A DNA stretch of 15,138 nucleotides from SZUA-584 sp964607965 (GTDB lineage Bacteria > Bacillota > Clostridia > Christensenellales > SZUA-584). Below, one piece after another: positions 7,201 through 14,114 of this stretch. The position numbers were made by a program, and so were the translations under genes. A model generated the notes under the pieces. That model saw nothing but the letters and a program-made list of their open reading frames with translations. It did no database searches and was not told the DNA's origin. The stretch's first letter is position 1. Every line of letters begins with the position of its first letter. The stretch lies in the NCBI GenBank assembly GCA_964607965.1, contig CAZSMH010000047.1, positions 1 to 15,138 on the forward strand. Direction: 5' to 3'.

Positions 7201-8534
7201 CAGCGGCAGTAACAGAGCGCAGTACAAAAAGCATGCTTTCTTCTATAAAAGAAACAGTAATAAAAAAAGCTGTGGAATACAAAAAAGTTTTATTTAAAAA
7301 GTTTATGAAAAAAGAGTACACCATACTCTCCCCGCAGATGTCCCCCATACATTTTGATTTTCTGCACGCGGCATTCGAATCCTCCGGCTATCGTTTTGAG
7401 CTTTTACCCTCAGTTGACAGCGAGGCCATTGACGAGGGATTAAAATATGTAAACAACGACGCGTGCTACCCTTCCATACTTGTTACGGGGCAGCTGATCG
7501 AAGCCGTTAAATCCGGCCGATATAATACCGATAAACTCGCGTGCATAATCTCTCAGACCGGCGGCGGCTGCCGTGCCTCCAATTATATAGGTTTTATACG
7601 CAAGGCTCTATCCGACGCAGGTTTCTCGCACATACCCGTAATTTCCTTAAGTGTTTCCGGAATCGAAAAACATCCCGGCTTTAAGATTACGCTGCCGCTT
7701 CTCCGCCGTGCGCTGTGCGGCATGGTATACGGCGATTTACTAAACAGATTAACTCTTGCGACACGGCCGCACGAAGCCAATACAGGCGAGACTGAGGCTA
7801 TGTATAAAAAATGGCGTGCGATCGCACTGTCCAACATTAAAAAACTGCGTTCCAAACAGTTTAAGCGCAACATAAAAGAGATGATTGCCGAGTTCGATGC
7901 CATACCTGTAACCAGAGAAAGAAAACCGGTAATAGGTGTGGTAGGTGAAATACTCGTTAAATATCACCCCACCGCCAACAACCAGATAGTCAGCGTTCTC
8001 GAAAACGAAGGTGCGGAAGTAAAGGTGCCGGATTTGATCGATTTTTTGCTGTACTGTGCTTATAACACGAATTTTCAGCATAAAAATCTCGGCCGTTCCA
8101 AACTGAACGCCGTTTTCGGCAACTTTGCAATATACATAATCGAAAAATATCGTGCTACAATGCGCAGGGAACTGGCTTTAAGCAAGCGTTTTTCCGCTCC
8201 GACATTGATTGAAGATAAAGCCCATGCAGCGTCGGAATTCCTTTCTATAGGCAATCAGACGGGCGAAGGATGGTTCTTGACAGGCGAGATGGCCGAACTA
8301 ATAAAAGAAGGCGCCGACGGAATTGTGTGCGTACAGCCTTTTGCCTGCCTGCCGAACCATATCGTCGGAAAGGGTGTTATTCAGCCTATACGGGCACGCT
8401 ACCCGGAAGCCAATATAGTCGCGATAGACTACGACCCCGGCGCGAGCGAAGTTAATCAGCTTAATCGCATAAAGCTTATGCTTTCTTTAGCACATGCAAA
8501 AGTAGGCAAAAACGATACAATAAAGGTAAGCTAA
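4281..8534 (+). CDS. Two-activase/HgdB-like fusion protein of the 2-hydroxyacyl-CoA dehydratase activase family
   Basis: This 1417-aa protein belongs to the CoA-substrate-specific activase group (BcrAD_BadFG ATPase plus DUF2229/HGD-D regions). ASKHA domain 1 has GLDIGSTTVK (9-18), the [4Fe-4S]-type Cys125 in CAGGTGAF and Cys164 in RCGVFAKSD. ASKHA domain 2 has GIDAGSTTTK (322-331), DIGGQDMK (419-426), Cys444 in CSSGCGSF and Cys483 in SRCTVF. A linker follows with C605-x2-C608-x3-C612 and C631. The DUF2229/HgdB-like part has GIYENYPFW (678-686), CYPAKIAHG (Cys721), PCVPYEKKE (Cys746), Cys763 and GRPYHIDPEINHG (857-869). A second HgdB-like part has CYPS (Cys1062), GGGCRASNYIG (Cys1097) and Cys1350/Cys1356. 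In HgdC-type partners, ATP hydrolysis drives low-potential electrons into the dehydratase or double-cubane protein. Its substrate here is unknown. The ATG at 4281 has GGAG 6 nt upstream; the frame stays open to a TTG at 4158 but without a ribosome binding site or homology. Confidence 0.9.
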   Translation: MAKKQVRLGLDIGSTTVKCIAFEQNKILFSDYKRHFSDIAAAVLAMLRGAFDALGAINAAVCVTGSGGLSVSKWLSLPFVQEVIASGVAVRTFIPNTDVAIELGGEDAKITYFSGSPEQRMNGTCAGGTGAFIDQMASLLETDAAGLDKLASRATHTYDIAARCGVFAKSDIQPLINEGAAREDIAASVFKAVVSQTISGLACGRPIRGNVAFLGGPLHFLPALKDCFVKTLGLDGQHIMSTPHAMMFVASGAALMAEKENSIDLEMLLKRAEQVASFEGKSACLPPLFKNKKEYKEFALRHERAQVPQIQIEQCRGACYLGIDAGSTTTKAVLISQDGKIAYTNYGTNRGRPLDIISDILKDIYGRLPKDAYIAYSASTGYGEHLAKAAFSFDTSEVETVAHYTAARTFRPDTDFLLDIGGQDMKCMRVRNGVIDEVILNEACSSGCGSFLETFADSLGCDIRTFTEHALFAEKPIDLGSRCTVFMNSKVRQAQKEGATLAGISAGLSYSVIKNALYKVIKLKNPNDLGKNIVVQGGTFLNDAVLRAFELLTGREVVRPYIAGLMGAYGAALIAKKRCPKGAVSAMLSINAIDAMKITVTHARCSHCENNCRLTINNFGSGRRFISGNRCERGSGNKADKSDIPDMYDYTYKRLFGYEPLDKDEALMGDIGIPRVLGIYENYPFWYTFFTKLSYRVVISPRSTRAVYTAGIESIPSESLCYPAKIAHGAVKKLIDAGVKTIFFPCVPYEKKEQKLSANNYNCPIVTSYPENIKNNMPELKENGVKLLMPFLPMDNATRLTRRLVQEFPQIPAAKVRRAVRDAWKEKIAFQNEIKRQGEVILNKVRRGELKAVILGGRPYHIDPEINHGISSIITSLGFAVLTEQSVAHLGEYRPLRVLDQWMFHTRIYAAAHLAGRTEGLELVQLNSFGCGLDAVVTDQTQEILKAYGKIYTLLKIDEISNTGAIRIRLRSLAAAVTERSTKSMLSSIKETVIKKAVEYKKVLFKKFMKKEYTILSPQMSPIHFDFLHAAFESSGYRFELLPSVDSEAIDEGLKYVNNDACYPSILVTGQLIEAVKSGRYNTDKLACIISQTGGGCRASNYIGFIRKALSDAGFSHIPVISLSVSGIEKHPGFKITLPLLRRALCGMVYGDLLNRLTLATRPHEANTGETEAMYKKWRAIALSNIKKLRSKQFKRNIKEMIAEFDAIPVTRERKPVIGVVGEILVKYHPTANNQIVSVLENEGAEVKVPDLIDFLLYCAYNTNFQHKNLGRSKLNAVFGNFAIYIIEKYRATMRRELALSKRFSAPTLIEDKAHAASEFLSIGNQTGEGWFLTGEMAELIKEGADGIVCVQPFACLPNHIVGKGVIQPIRARYPEANIVAIDYDPGASEVNQLNRIKLMLSLAHAKVGKNDTIKVS

Positions 8535-8574
8535 AAATACGTTGAATCATACGAAACAGGTTAAATTTACTTAT

Positions 8575-8604
8575 TAAAAAAAGGAGGATGCAACCTCCTC
8601 TTTT
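8575..8604. terminator. Bidirectional intrinsic terminator between the activase gene and jag
   Basis: AGGAGG (8582-8587) pairs with CCTCCT (8594-8599) around a 6-nt loop. It has an A-run on the left and TCTTTT on the right. Read on the minus strand it has an uninterrupted T-tail and serves jag well. On the plus strand the tail is slightly broken, so termination of the activase mRNA may be less complete. Confidence 0.85.
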
Positions 8605-8623
8605 GCTATTAAATTCTTATAAA

Positions 8624-9484
8624 TTATTCGCCAGCTTTGCCGGAAGTTTCATTTTCGCGCAAGTCTACAACAACGCTGCGGAAAGGGTCTTCCCCTTCGC
8701 TGTAGGTAAATACCTTTTCATCGTCCTGCAGCGTGGCATGAAGAATGCGCCGCTCATAAGGGTTCATGGGCTCTAAAACTATTCTCTTCCCGCTCTTTTG
8801 TACTCTAGCAGCCAGCCGTGCCGCAAGCCTTTTTAATGTGTCTTCACGCTTTTTTCGGTATTGCTCTGTATCAAGCATAACCCTTACGTATTCCTCTTTA
8901 CCGCTGTTTACCACAAGGCTCGTCAGATACTGCAAAGCGTCCAGAGTTTCCCCTCTACGGCCTATAAGCATTCCCATACCGCGTCCCGATAAATCGATTT
9001 TCAGTATGCCGTCTTCTTCTTCTGATTTCAGCTTGACGCCCATCCCCATGCGTTCAAACAACCCCAGCAAAAACTTTTCCGCATCATTTTCAGGTTCCTG
9101 CGGTACAAAATCTGCGTCAGGCGCCGGGAAGCCAATGTGTTCACTTCGATCTCGGTTGCTGTTGCGGCCGCTTCCTTCACGCCTCTTATACCCTCTCTGG
9201 CGCTCACTGTTATTACTGTCATGTTGGCGTTCGTACCGTCTTACTGCCCTGCCTTGAGTATTATTCTCGCTTGCCTGCCGGGCACGGGCTGCCTTCTGGG
9301 CCGCTATTGCGTCTTGTATATCCGTCTCGGTTTTTTTAGTAAGCTTAACCTTCGCGCTCTTAAAAAGCGAACCACCTTCATCGATTATTTCTATAACAAC
9401 CTCGTCAATGGACAGATCCATTTTAAGAAGACCGCTGAATACGGCCTCGTCTACCGTCTTGCCCTTGCTTTCAATACAATCCAT
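8624..9484 (-). CDS. jag: RNA-binding protein Jag (SpoIIIJ-associated; KhpB/EloR)
   Basis: Jag/KhpB is a cytoplasmic RNA-binding protein that works with KhpA and, in several Gram-positives, links to cell elongation and division control. The 286 aa comprise a Jag_N domain (about 1-50: KGKTVDEAV, FKSAKVKL), a basic disordered linker (about 62-118, rich in Arg, Asn, Ser and Gln), a KH domain with the GXXG loop in LIGRRG (173-178) and LDALQYL, and a C-terminal R3H domain with R245-x3-H249 in NPYERRILHA. The length is somewhat above that of B. subtilis Jag, mainly from the linker. Its ATG overlaps the yidC TGA (TGATG), with GGAGG a few bases upstream, so translation is coupled to yidC. mnmE/mnmG, common downstream of jag, are absent. 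Confidence 0.95.
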   Translation of the reverse strand: MDCIESKGKTVDEAVFSGLLKMDLSIDEVVIEIIDEGGSLFKSAKVKLTKKTETDIQDAIAAQKAARARQASENNTQGRAVRRYERQHDSNNSERQRGYKRREGSGRNSNRDRSEHIGFPAPDADFVPQEPENDAEKFLLGLFERMGMGVKLKSEEEDGILKIDLSGRGMGMLIGRRGETLDALQYLTSLVVNSGKEEYVRVMLDTEQYRKKREDTLKRLAARLAARVQKSGKRIVLEPMNPYERRILHATLQDDEKVFTYSEGEDPFRSVVVDLRENETSGKAGE

Positions 9485-10410
9485 CAGGTCGCCTCCTCGA
9501 TAATCCCCTGCCTTTTCTTTTCATCGCGCTTTTTATATATCCAGTTGACAATTAGAGTCTGCACAATAGCATATAGGTTTGCAAACAGCCAGTATACTGC
9601 AAAAGCTGTATTGGAAGTTGCGCATATATATACCGAGAAAATGGGGAAGAACCACATCATAAATTTGCCCTGCCCTGCTGCCTGAGGCGTCTGCGTCATT
9701 GTCAGCTTTGTCTGTAAAAAAAGCGATGCGCCCGCAAGCAGCGGAAGTATAAACCAGCCGTTGTTAAAGCCCGTAAGATCGTTTGCTGCAATAATCCTTT
9801 CCGCAAAACCGGGATAGGCTGCCCCATTAAGCAGAGTGTCTTTTAAAGGATTAAACTCTACAAGCCCGGAGATATTAAGCATGTGTAACGATTGGGGTGA
9901 TATTTGCATCGCGTTTGATTGAACAAATGACGTGAATTCAGCAGCATTGGGCAATATGGTCGCAAACCCTGAATCAGGCTGCCAGAAATTACGCACCCAT
10001 AGCCAGCCCGGCAGCGAAGGTGCGCTCTCTCCAAGATGCTGTGCGTTAAGCATAAAGGCTACCGTTTGCTCGGCTGCCAACACACGCATTGCCGCAAAAA
10101 ATGCAAAAAATATCGGCAGTGTAAGCAGCATAGGCAGGCAGCCTGCAAGAGGTCTTACACCTTCTTTTTTAAACAGTTCCTGCTGCTTTTTCTGCATCAT
10201 CTGCGGATTGTTTGCATAACGTTTTTTCAAAGAATCAACTCTTGGCTGAATCTGCGCCATCTTGCGTGAGTTTTTTTTCTGCTTTAAGTCAAGAGGCAGT
10301 ATAAGCACCCGTATAGCTATGGTTACAATTATTATTGCCACCGAATAGTTCTGCACAAGACTGTATACCCAATTTAAAACCATTACAAAAAAATCAGAGA
10401 TAAATTCCAA
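9484..10410 (-). CDS. yidC: Membrane protein insertase YidC/SpoIIIJ (Oxa1 family)
   Basis: YidC inserts and folds membrane proteins, alone or with SecYEG. The 308 aa show the family layout. The first core helix (about 22-40) contains the conserved Arg34 of the hydrophilic groove. It is followed by the cytoplasmic amphipathic hairpin (about 43-86, rich in Lys/Gln), then GCLPMLLTLPIFFAFFAAM (90-108) and three further helices (about 217-290), ending in a Lys/Arg-rich tail. No lipobox signal peptide is evident. The extracytoplasmic loop between the second and third core helices (about 115-215) is longer than in the roughly 260-aa Bacillus proteins. The start is TTG at 10410, supported by GGAGG at 10424-10420. 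It lies between yidD and jag in the classic order. Confidence 0.94.
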   Translation of the reverse strand: MEFISDFFVMVLNWVYSLVQNYSVAIIIVTIAIRVLILPLDLKQKKNSRKMAQIQPRVDSLKKRYANNPQMMQKKQQELFKKEGVRPLAGCLPMLLTLPIFFAFFAAMRVLAAEQTVAFMLNAQHLGESAPSLPGWLWVRNFWQPDSGFATILPNAAEFTSFVQSNAMQISPQSLHMLNISGLVEFNPLKDTLLNGAAYPGFAERIIAANDLTGFNNGWFILPLLAGASLFLQTKLTMTQTPQAAGQGKFMMWFFPIFSVYICATSNTAFAVYWLFANLYAIVQTLIVNWIYKKRDEKKRQGIIEEAT

Positions 10411-10442
10411 TCCAATATTCCTCCATTGTCAAATAACCGTCT

Positions 10443-10652
10443 TTACGGCACAGGGTCGTACCCTCCTTTGCAAAAAGGGTTGCAGCGCAGCAAACGCCAG
10501 ACTGCCAGCCCCGCGCCCTTAAACGCACCGTGCTTTTGTACCGCTTGCGCCGCATAATCTGAACACGACGGTGTAAACCTGCAGCATTGCCCGGTATATG
10601 GAGATATAGCTTTTTTATAAAACCATATAATCGCGAGAAAAACACGTTTCAT
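10443..10652 (-). CDS. yidD: Membrane protein insertion efficiency factor YidD
   Basis: This 69-aa basic protein assists YidC-dependent membrane insertion from the cytoplasmic face of the membrane. It has the family hallmarks: an N-terminal amphipathic/hydrophobic helix (VFLAIIWFYKKAISPY), the cysteine motif CCRFTPSCSDYA (23-34), and the C-terminal LLRCNPFCKGGYDPVP, including the near-invariant GGxDPVP end. The ATG overlaps the rnpA TGA in ATGA, so translation is probably coupled to rnpA. yidC begins 32 bp further on. A longer overlapping frame nearby is a shadow. Confidence 0.95.
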   Translation of the reverse strand: MKRVFLAIIWFYKKAISPYTGQCCRFTPSCSDYAAQAVQKHGAFKGAGLAVWRLLRCNPFCKGGYDPVP

Positions 10653-10987
10653 TTTGCAATCAGCCCCGCTTTGTTAAGCAGTTTTAGGATAGAGTACAGT
10701 ATTCCCTGATAATCGATTTCTTTTGCCTTCTCTCTGGGCGTAAAAATCAGCAGGCAATTAGGTGTTACATTATCCAGCACCGAAAAAAAAGCTTCTTTCA
10801 TCCTGCGTTTTATTTTGTTGCGCTGTACACTGTTGCCAAGCTTTCTTGAAACAGAAAAACCCACCTTCAGATGCGGAGTTTTAGTGGGTACGTATACTAG
10901 CACCATATTACTGTCCGAAACGGTCCTGCCTTTTCTGTATACATATCTGAATTCTTTGTTGCGCCTGAGCGAATATTCGCGCCTCAA
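10649..10987 (-). CDS. rnpA: Ribonuclease P protein component RnpA
   Basis: RnpA binds RNase P RNA and helps it cleave 5' leaders from pre-tRNAs. The sequence contains the N-terminal YSLRRNKEF, the VGFSVSRKLGNSVQRN segment and the RNR signature RNKIKRRMKEAF, followed by a conserved C-terminal helix. I chose TTG at 10987 (112 aa, beginning MRREYSLRR). It has GGAAGG at 10999-10994 with 6-nt spacing and matches the usual RnpA N-terminus. A TTG at 11005 would add six residues but has no good ribosome binding site. The gene follows rpmH and overlaps yidD by 4 nt. Confidence 0.93.
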   Translation of the reverse strand: MRREYSLRRNKEFRYVYRKGRTVSDSNMVLVYVPTKTPHLKVGFSVSRKLGNSVQRNKIKRRMKEAFFSVLDNVTPNCLLIFTPREKAKEIDYQGILYSILKLLNKAGLIAK

Positions 10988-11060
10988 TGCTTTCCTTCCG
11001 TCCAAAAGGCACCAGTCTTTTGGGTCCCTTAAAAAAAAGCCGAAGTATCGGCATTATCAT

Positions 11061-11195
11061 TTACGCAGAAAGATTTTTTCTTCCCTTTGCCCGTCTGCGC
11101 TTTAAAACGTTTCTGCCGGATTTGGTCTTCATCCTTTTGCGGAAACCATGTTCCACTTTACGCTGCCTCTTTTTGGGCTGCAGTGTCATCTTCAT
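11061..11195 (-). CDS. rpmH: 50S ribosomal protein L34
   Basis: Translation of the minus strand from ATG at 11195 gives a 44-aa very basic protein. It begins MKMTLQPKKRQR, contains HGFRKRMKTKSGRNVLKRRR and ends AKGRKNLSA before TAA. This is an unmistakable L34, a small component of the large ribosomal subunit. GAGGGG lies about 11 nt upstream. An in-frame ATG two codons later is possible but would shorten the conserved start. It heads the rpmH-rnpA-yidD-yidC-jag block. Confidence 0.96.
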   Translation of the reverse strand: MKMTLQPKKRQRKVEHGFRKRMKTKSGRNVLKRRRAKGRKNLSA

Positions 11196-11262
11196 ATTGG
11201 CTGTTGCCCCTCTCTATATACTAAAAAACCTTAATAGACTTATTTTTCTGTAAGACGGATAT

Positions 11263-11291
11263 ATTATATTGAAAGCGTATGATATTGTCAA
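11263..11291 (-). promoter_or_regulatory. Consensus sigma-A promoter of the rpmH operon
   Basis: On the minus strand a perfect TTGACA (11291-11286), a 17-bp spacer and a perfect TATAAT (11268-11263) stand about 65 bp before the L34 start. Such a full consensus fits a strongly expressed ribosomal protein gene. Confidence 0.92.
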
Positions 11292-11383
11292 CCTGCACGA
11301 ATTTAAAGTTCAAAGTTTACATCAATTGCTTAATTACTTTTATTTTGTTTTTGATTGCGATTTTTGCGGTAAAAATAAAGACA

Positions 11384-11413
11384 TTGACAATAATCAAAAT
11401 GCAGAATTAGAAT
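11384..11413 (+). promoter_or_regulatory. Probable promoter of the Ca2+-ATPase operon
   Basis: TTGACA (11384-11389) and TAGAAT (11408-11413) are 18 bp apart, leaving a leader of about 50 nt before the ATPase start. It diverges from the rpmH promoter across about 95 bp of AT-rich DNA. A second -10-like TATACT (11422-11427) lacks a matching -35. Confidence 0.65.
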
Positions 11414-11467
11414 TAACATATTATACTTAGTAGCCACGTAGTAAATATCCGGGAATACGGAGAAAGC

Positions 11468-14092
11468 ATGAATATGATTTGGCATTCTGTTGATAAAGAG
11501 CAGCTATTTGAGGCGCTGGGCACCGGTCTTGACGGGTTGTCCGAACAAGACGCGGCATCAAGGCTTTCCGAATACGGGCATAACGAGCTAAAGCAGGCCG
11601 GAAGAAAAACACTATTAGGGATTATTTTAAGCCAGTTTAAAAACCTTATGATACTGGTACTTTTAGCTGCCGCGGTTGTCAGCGCAGCTCTCGGCGAATA
11701 TTCGGACGCTGTAATTATATTTGCAGTAATCATTTTGAACGCTGTTATGGGCACCGTTCAGGAGGCGCGTGCCGAAGCCGCGCTGGAAGCATTAAAGAAA
11801 ATGGCTGCTCCTGCTGCGCGCGTGATTCGTGATGGCGCGCTTACCAGTATAAAAGCGCAATTGCTGGTTCCCGGAGACCTTGTGCTTCTCGAGGCCGGAG
11901 ACTTTGTGCCTGCCGACCTTAAGCTTGTCAAAACGGCATCCTTAAAAACGCAGGAAGCGGCGCTTACAGGCGAATCCGTACCGTCCGAAAAAAACGCAGA
12001 CGCAGTGCTCGGCAAAGATACTCCTCTGGCAGAACGCATAAATATGGCTTATTCCGGCACAAGCGTAGTTTACGGACACGGAATGGGCGTGGTATGCCAA
12101 ACCGGCATGGATACGCAAATCGGGCATATAGCACAAGCCTTAAATGCAGCAAAAGACAATGAAACTCCGCTTCAGCGGCGTTTAAACGCGCTCTCGAAAG
12201 TGCTTTCCTTTTCGGTGCTAGGCATAGCAGCCATAGTTTTCTGCATAGGTATTCTTTCCGGGCGCGGAGGGTTTGAGATGTTTCTCGTTGCTGTCAGCCT
12301 TGCCGTAGCGGCAATACCCGAAGGCTTAGCGACCGTGGTCACTTTGCAGCTGACAATGGGCGTGCAGAAGATGTCTAAAAACGGTGCTATTGTACGCCAG
12401 CTGCCCGCCGTTGAAACGCTGGGCAGCACCAGTGTTATATGCTCCGATAAAACCGGCACACTGACACAAAACAAAATGAGTGTTCAAAAGGTTTATCTTA
12501 ACGAACAGGAATTCTGCGAATCGGGTATTCCAGCATCGGAAACGCTCGATTTAATGAACAGAGCGTTCCTGCTGTGCAACGATACCCAAATATCTTCTGA
12601 CGGCACTTTAAGCGGAGACCCTACCGAGACGGCGCTGTTCGCCTTTTCGTCTGCTTATACAGATAAAGACGCACTATATAAATCAATGCCCCGCGTTTAT
12701 GAAATACCTTTTGATTCCGAACGTAAGCTTATGAGTACCGTAAACGGCTCTAATTCGCCTGTGCTTTTTGTTAAAGGCGCTCCGGACGAGCTTCTGCCGC
12801 TGTGTACACATATAGCACAGCAAGACGGCACTGTTTCTTTGACCAACGAGCATAAACAGCAAATCTCTGCCGTTAATGAGGATTTCGCAAAGCGGGCGCT
12901 GCGCGTGCTGGGCGCTGCATACAAACCGCTTTCCGCCGTACCGCAGGCTCCGGAGAACCTTGAAAGCGGGCTTTGCTTTATCGGTCTTGCCGGCATGATT
13001 GACCCTCCGCGCAGCGAAGCAAAGGATGCTGTAGAAACGTGCAAACAGGCCGGAATTCTACCCGTAATGATAACGGGAGACCATAAGATTACCGCTGTAG
13101 CTATAGCCCGGCAAATCGGTATACTGGGCGAGGAGCACCGCGCAGTATCAGGGCAGGAGCTTGATGCGATGAATGAGGATTCGCTGCATAATGATATAGG
13201 CAATATACGCGTATACGCACGGGTAGCGCCCGAGCACAAGGTACGTATAGTATCGGCGTTCCGTGCGCTCGGTCACGTTGTGGCCATGACGGGCGACGGG
13301 GTTAATGACGCGCCCGCATTAAAAGCAGCGGATATAGGAGTCGGTATGGGTGTAACAGGCACAGAGGTTTCCAAAAACGCTTCTGACATGGTGCTCACCG
13401 ATGATAATTTCGCGACTATAGTGCATGCTGTGCGCGAAGGCCGGCGTATATTCCGCAACATAAAAAAGGCGGTATTGTATCTTCTGTCCGCAAACCTTTC
13501 CGAAGTTTTAACGTTGTTTATCGGGACAATTTTGGGATTTATTATACTGCACCCTGTGCAGATATTATGGGTGAATCTTGTTACCGATACGTTCCCCGCG
13601 CTGGCGCTTGGCCTGGAAAAAGCGCCGGCCGATATTATGCGGCGAAAACCGCGTGATATCAAACAAAGCTTTTTTGCAGACGGTATGATGTCAAATCTTG
13701 TGCTTTTCGGCATCGCTATGGCTGCAATTACCCTCGGCGTTTTCTTTGTTTCGCTTTCAGTATTTAAAGAAACCGCAGGTGCCAATACAATGGCGTTTTT
13801 AACGCTTGGGTTTGTGCAGCTGTTCCATATATACAATGTGCGTTCAGACAGGCGGTCTGTTTTTTACGGTTTTTTCACCAACAAGTGGATTCATATAGCA
13901 TTCGCCGTGTCTTTTATTCTTCAGGCGTCTGTGGTATGGATTGCGCCCCTTGGCGCGTTCTTTAAGGTCGTGCCGTTATCGCCCGTTCAGTGGATCATCG
14001 CGGTATTCGCCGCCGCTCTTATCGTGCCGGCGAGCGAGCTTGCAAAAGCGGTAAGACGGCTGCATAATAGAAAGACGGTCAAAGCGGCTTAA
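11468..14092 (+). CDS. Calcium-transporting P-type ATPase (P2A, SERCA/PMR1-like)
   Basis: This 874-aa membrane pump exports Ca2+ at the cost of ATP. In order it has the N-terminal cation-ATPase domain (1-60), M1-M2, the actuator-domain TGES (167-170), M4 with PEGL (284-287), the phosphorylated Asp327 in DKTGTLT, the nucleotide-binding KGAPDE (436-441), TGDHK (536-540), TGDGVNDAP (608-616), and M5-M10. Ion-ligand positions of SERCA are kept in M4 (Glu285), M5 (Asn676, Glu679) and M6 (Asn703, Thr706, Asp707), which supports Ca2+ over other cations. The M8 glutamate of SERCA appears not to be conserved (QLFHIYN region), so stoichiometry may differ. The ATG at 11468 has GGAG 5 nt upstream. The PHP-family gene follows after 22 bp on the same transcript. 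Confidence 0.94.
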   Translation: MNMIWHSVDKEQLFEALGTGLDGLSEQDAASRLSEYGHNELKQAGRKTLLGIILSQFKNLMILVLLAAAVVSAALGEYSDAVIIFAVIILNAVMGTVQEARAEAALEALKKMAAPAARVIRDGALTSIKAQLLVPGDLVLLEAGDFVPADLKLVKTASLKTQEAALTGESVPSEKNADAVLGKDTPLAERINMAYSGTSVVYGHGMGVVCQTGMDTQIGHIAQALNAAKDNETPLQRRLNALSKVLSFSVLGIAAIVFCIGILSGRGGFEMFLVAVSLAVAAIPEGLATVVTLQLTMGVQKMSKNGAIVRQLPAVETLGSTSVICSDKTGTLTQNKMSVQKVYLNEQEFCESGIPASETLDLMNRAFLLCNDTQISSDGTLSGDPTETALFAFSSAYTDKDALYKSMPRVYEIPFDSERKLMSTVNGSNSPVLFVKGAPDELLPLCTHIAQQDGTVSLTNEHKQQISAVNEDFAKRALRVLGAAYKPLSAVPQAPENLESGLCFIGLAGMIDPPRSEAKDAVETCKQAGILPVMITGDHKITAVAIARQIGILGEEHRAVSGQELDAMNEDSLHNDIGNIRVYARVAPEHKVRIVSAFRALGHVVAMTGDGVNDAPALKAADIGVGMGVTGTEVSKNASDMVLTDDNFATIVHAVREGRRIFRNIKKAVLYLLSANLSEVLTLFIGTILGFIILHPVQILWVNLVTDTFPALALGLEKAPADIMRRKPRDIKQSFFADGMMSNLVLFGIAMAAITLGVFFVSLSVFKETAGANTMAFLTLGFVQLFHIYNVRSDRRSVFYGFFTNKWIHIAFAVSFILQASVVWIAPLGAFFKVVPLSPVQWIIAVFAAALIVPASELAKAVRRLHNRKTVKAA

Positions 14093-14114
14093 AGCAAGCA
14101 ATTAGGAGGGCATT

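Noticed and set aside
9137..9685. Plus-strand 182-codon frame
   Set aside because: It is antisense to jag and yidC, which are securely identified; its sequence resembles no family.
10394..10645. Minus-strand 83-codon frame overlapping yidD and the yidC start
   Set aside because: yidD in another frame has clear family motifs; this is its shadow.
11196..11467. Possible replication origin beside rpmH
   Set aside because: It is AT-rich, but I found no DnaA-box cluster and no dnaA. The two divergent promoters explain the composition.
12697..13239. Minus-strand 180-codon frame inside the ATPase gene
   Set aside because: It is antisense to the conserved nucleotide-binding domain and shows no independent coding evidence.
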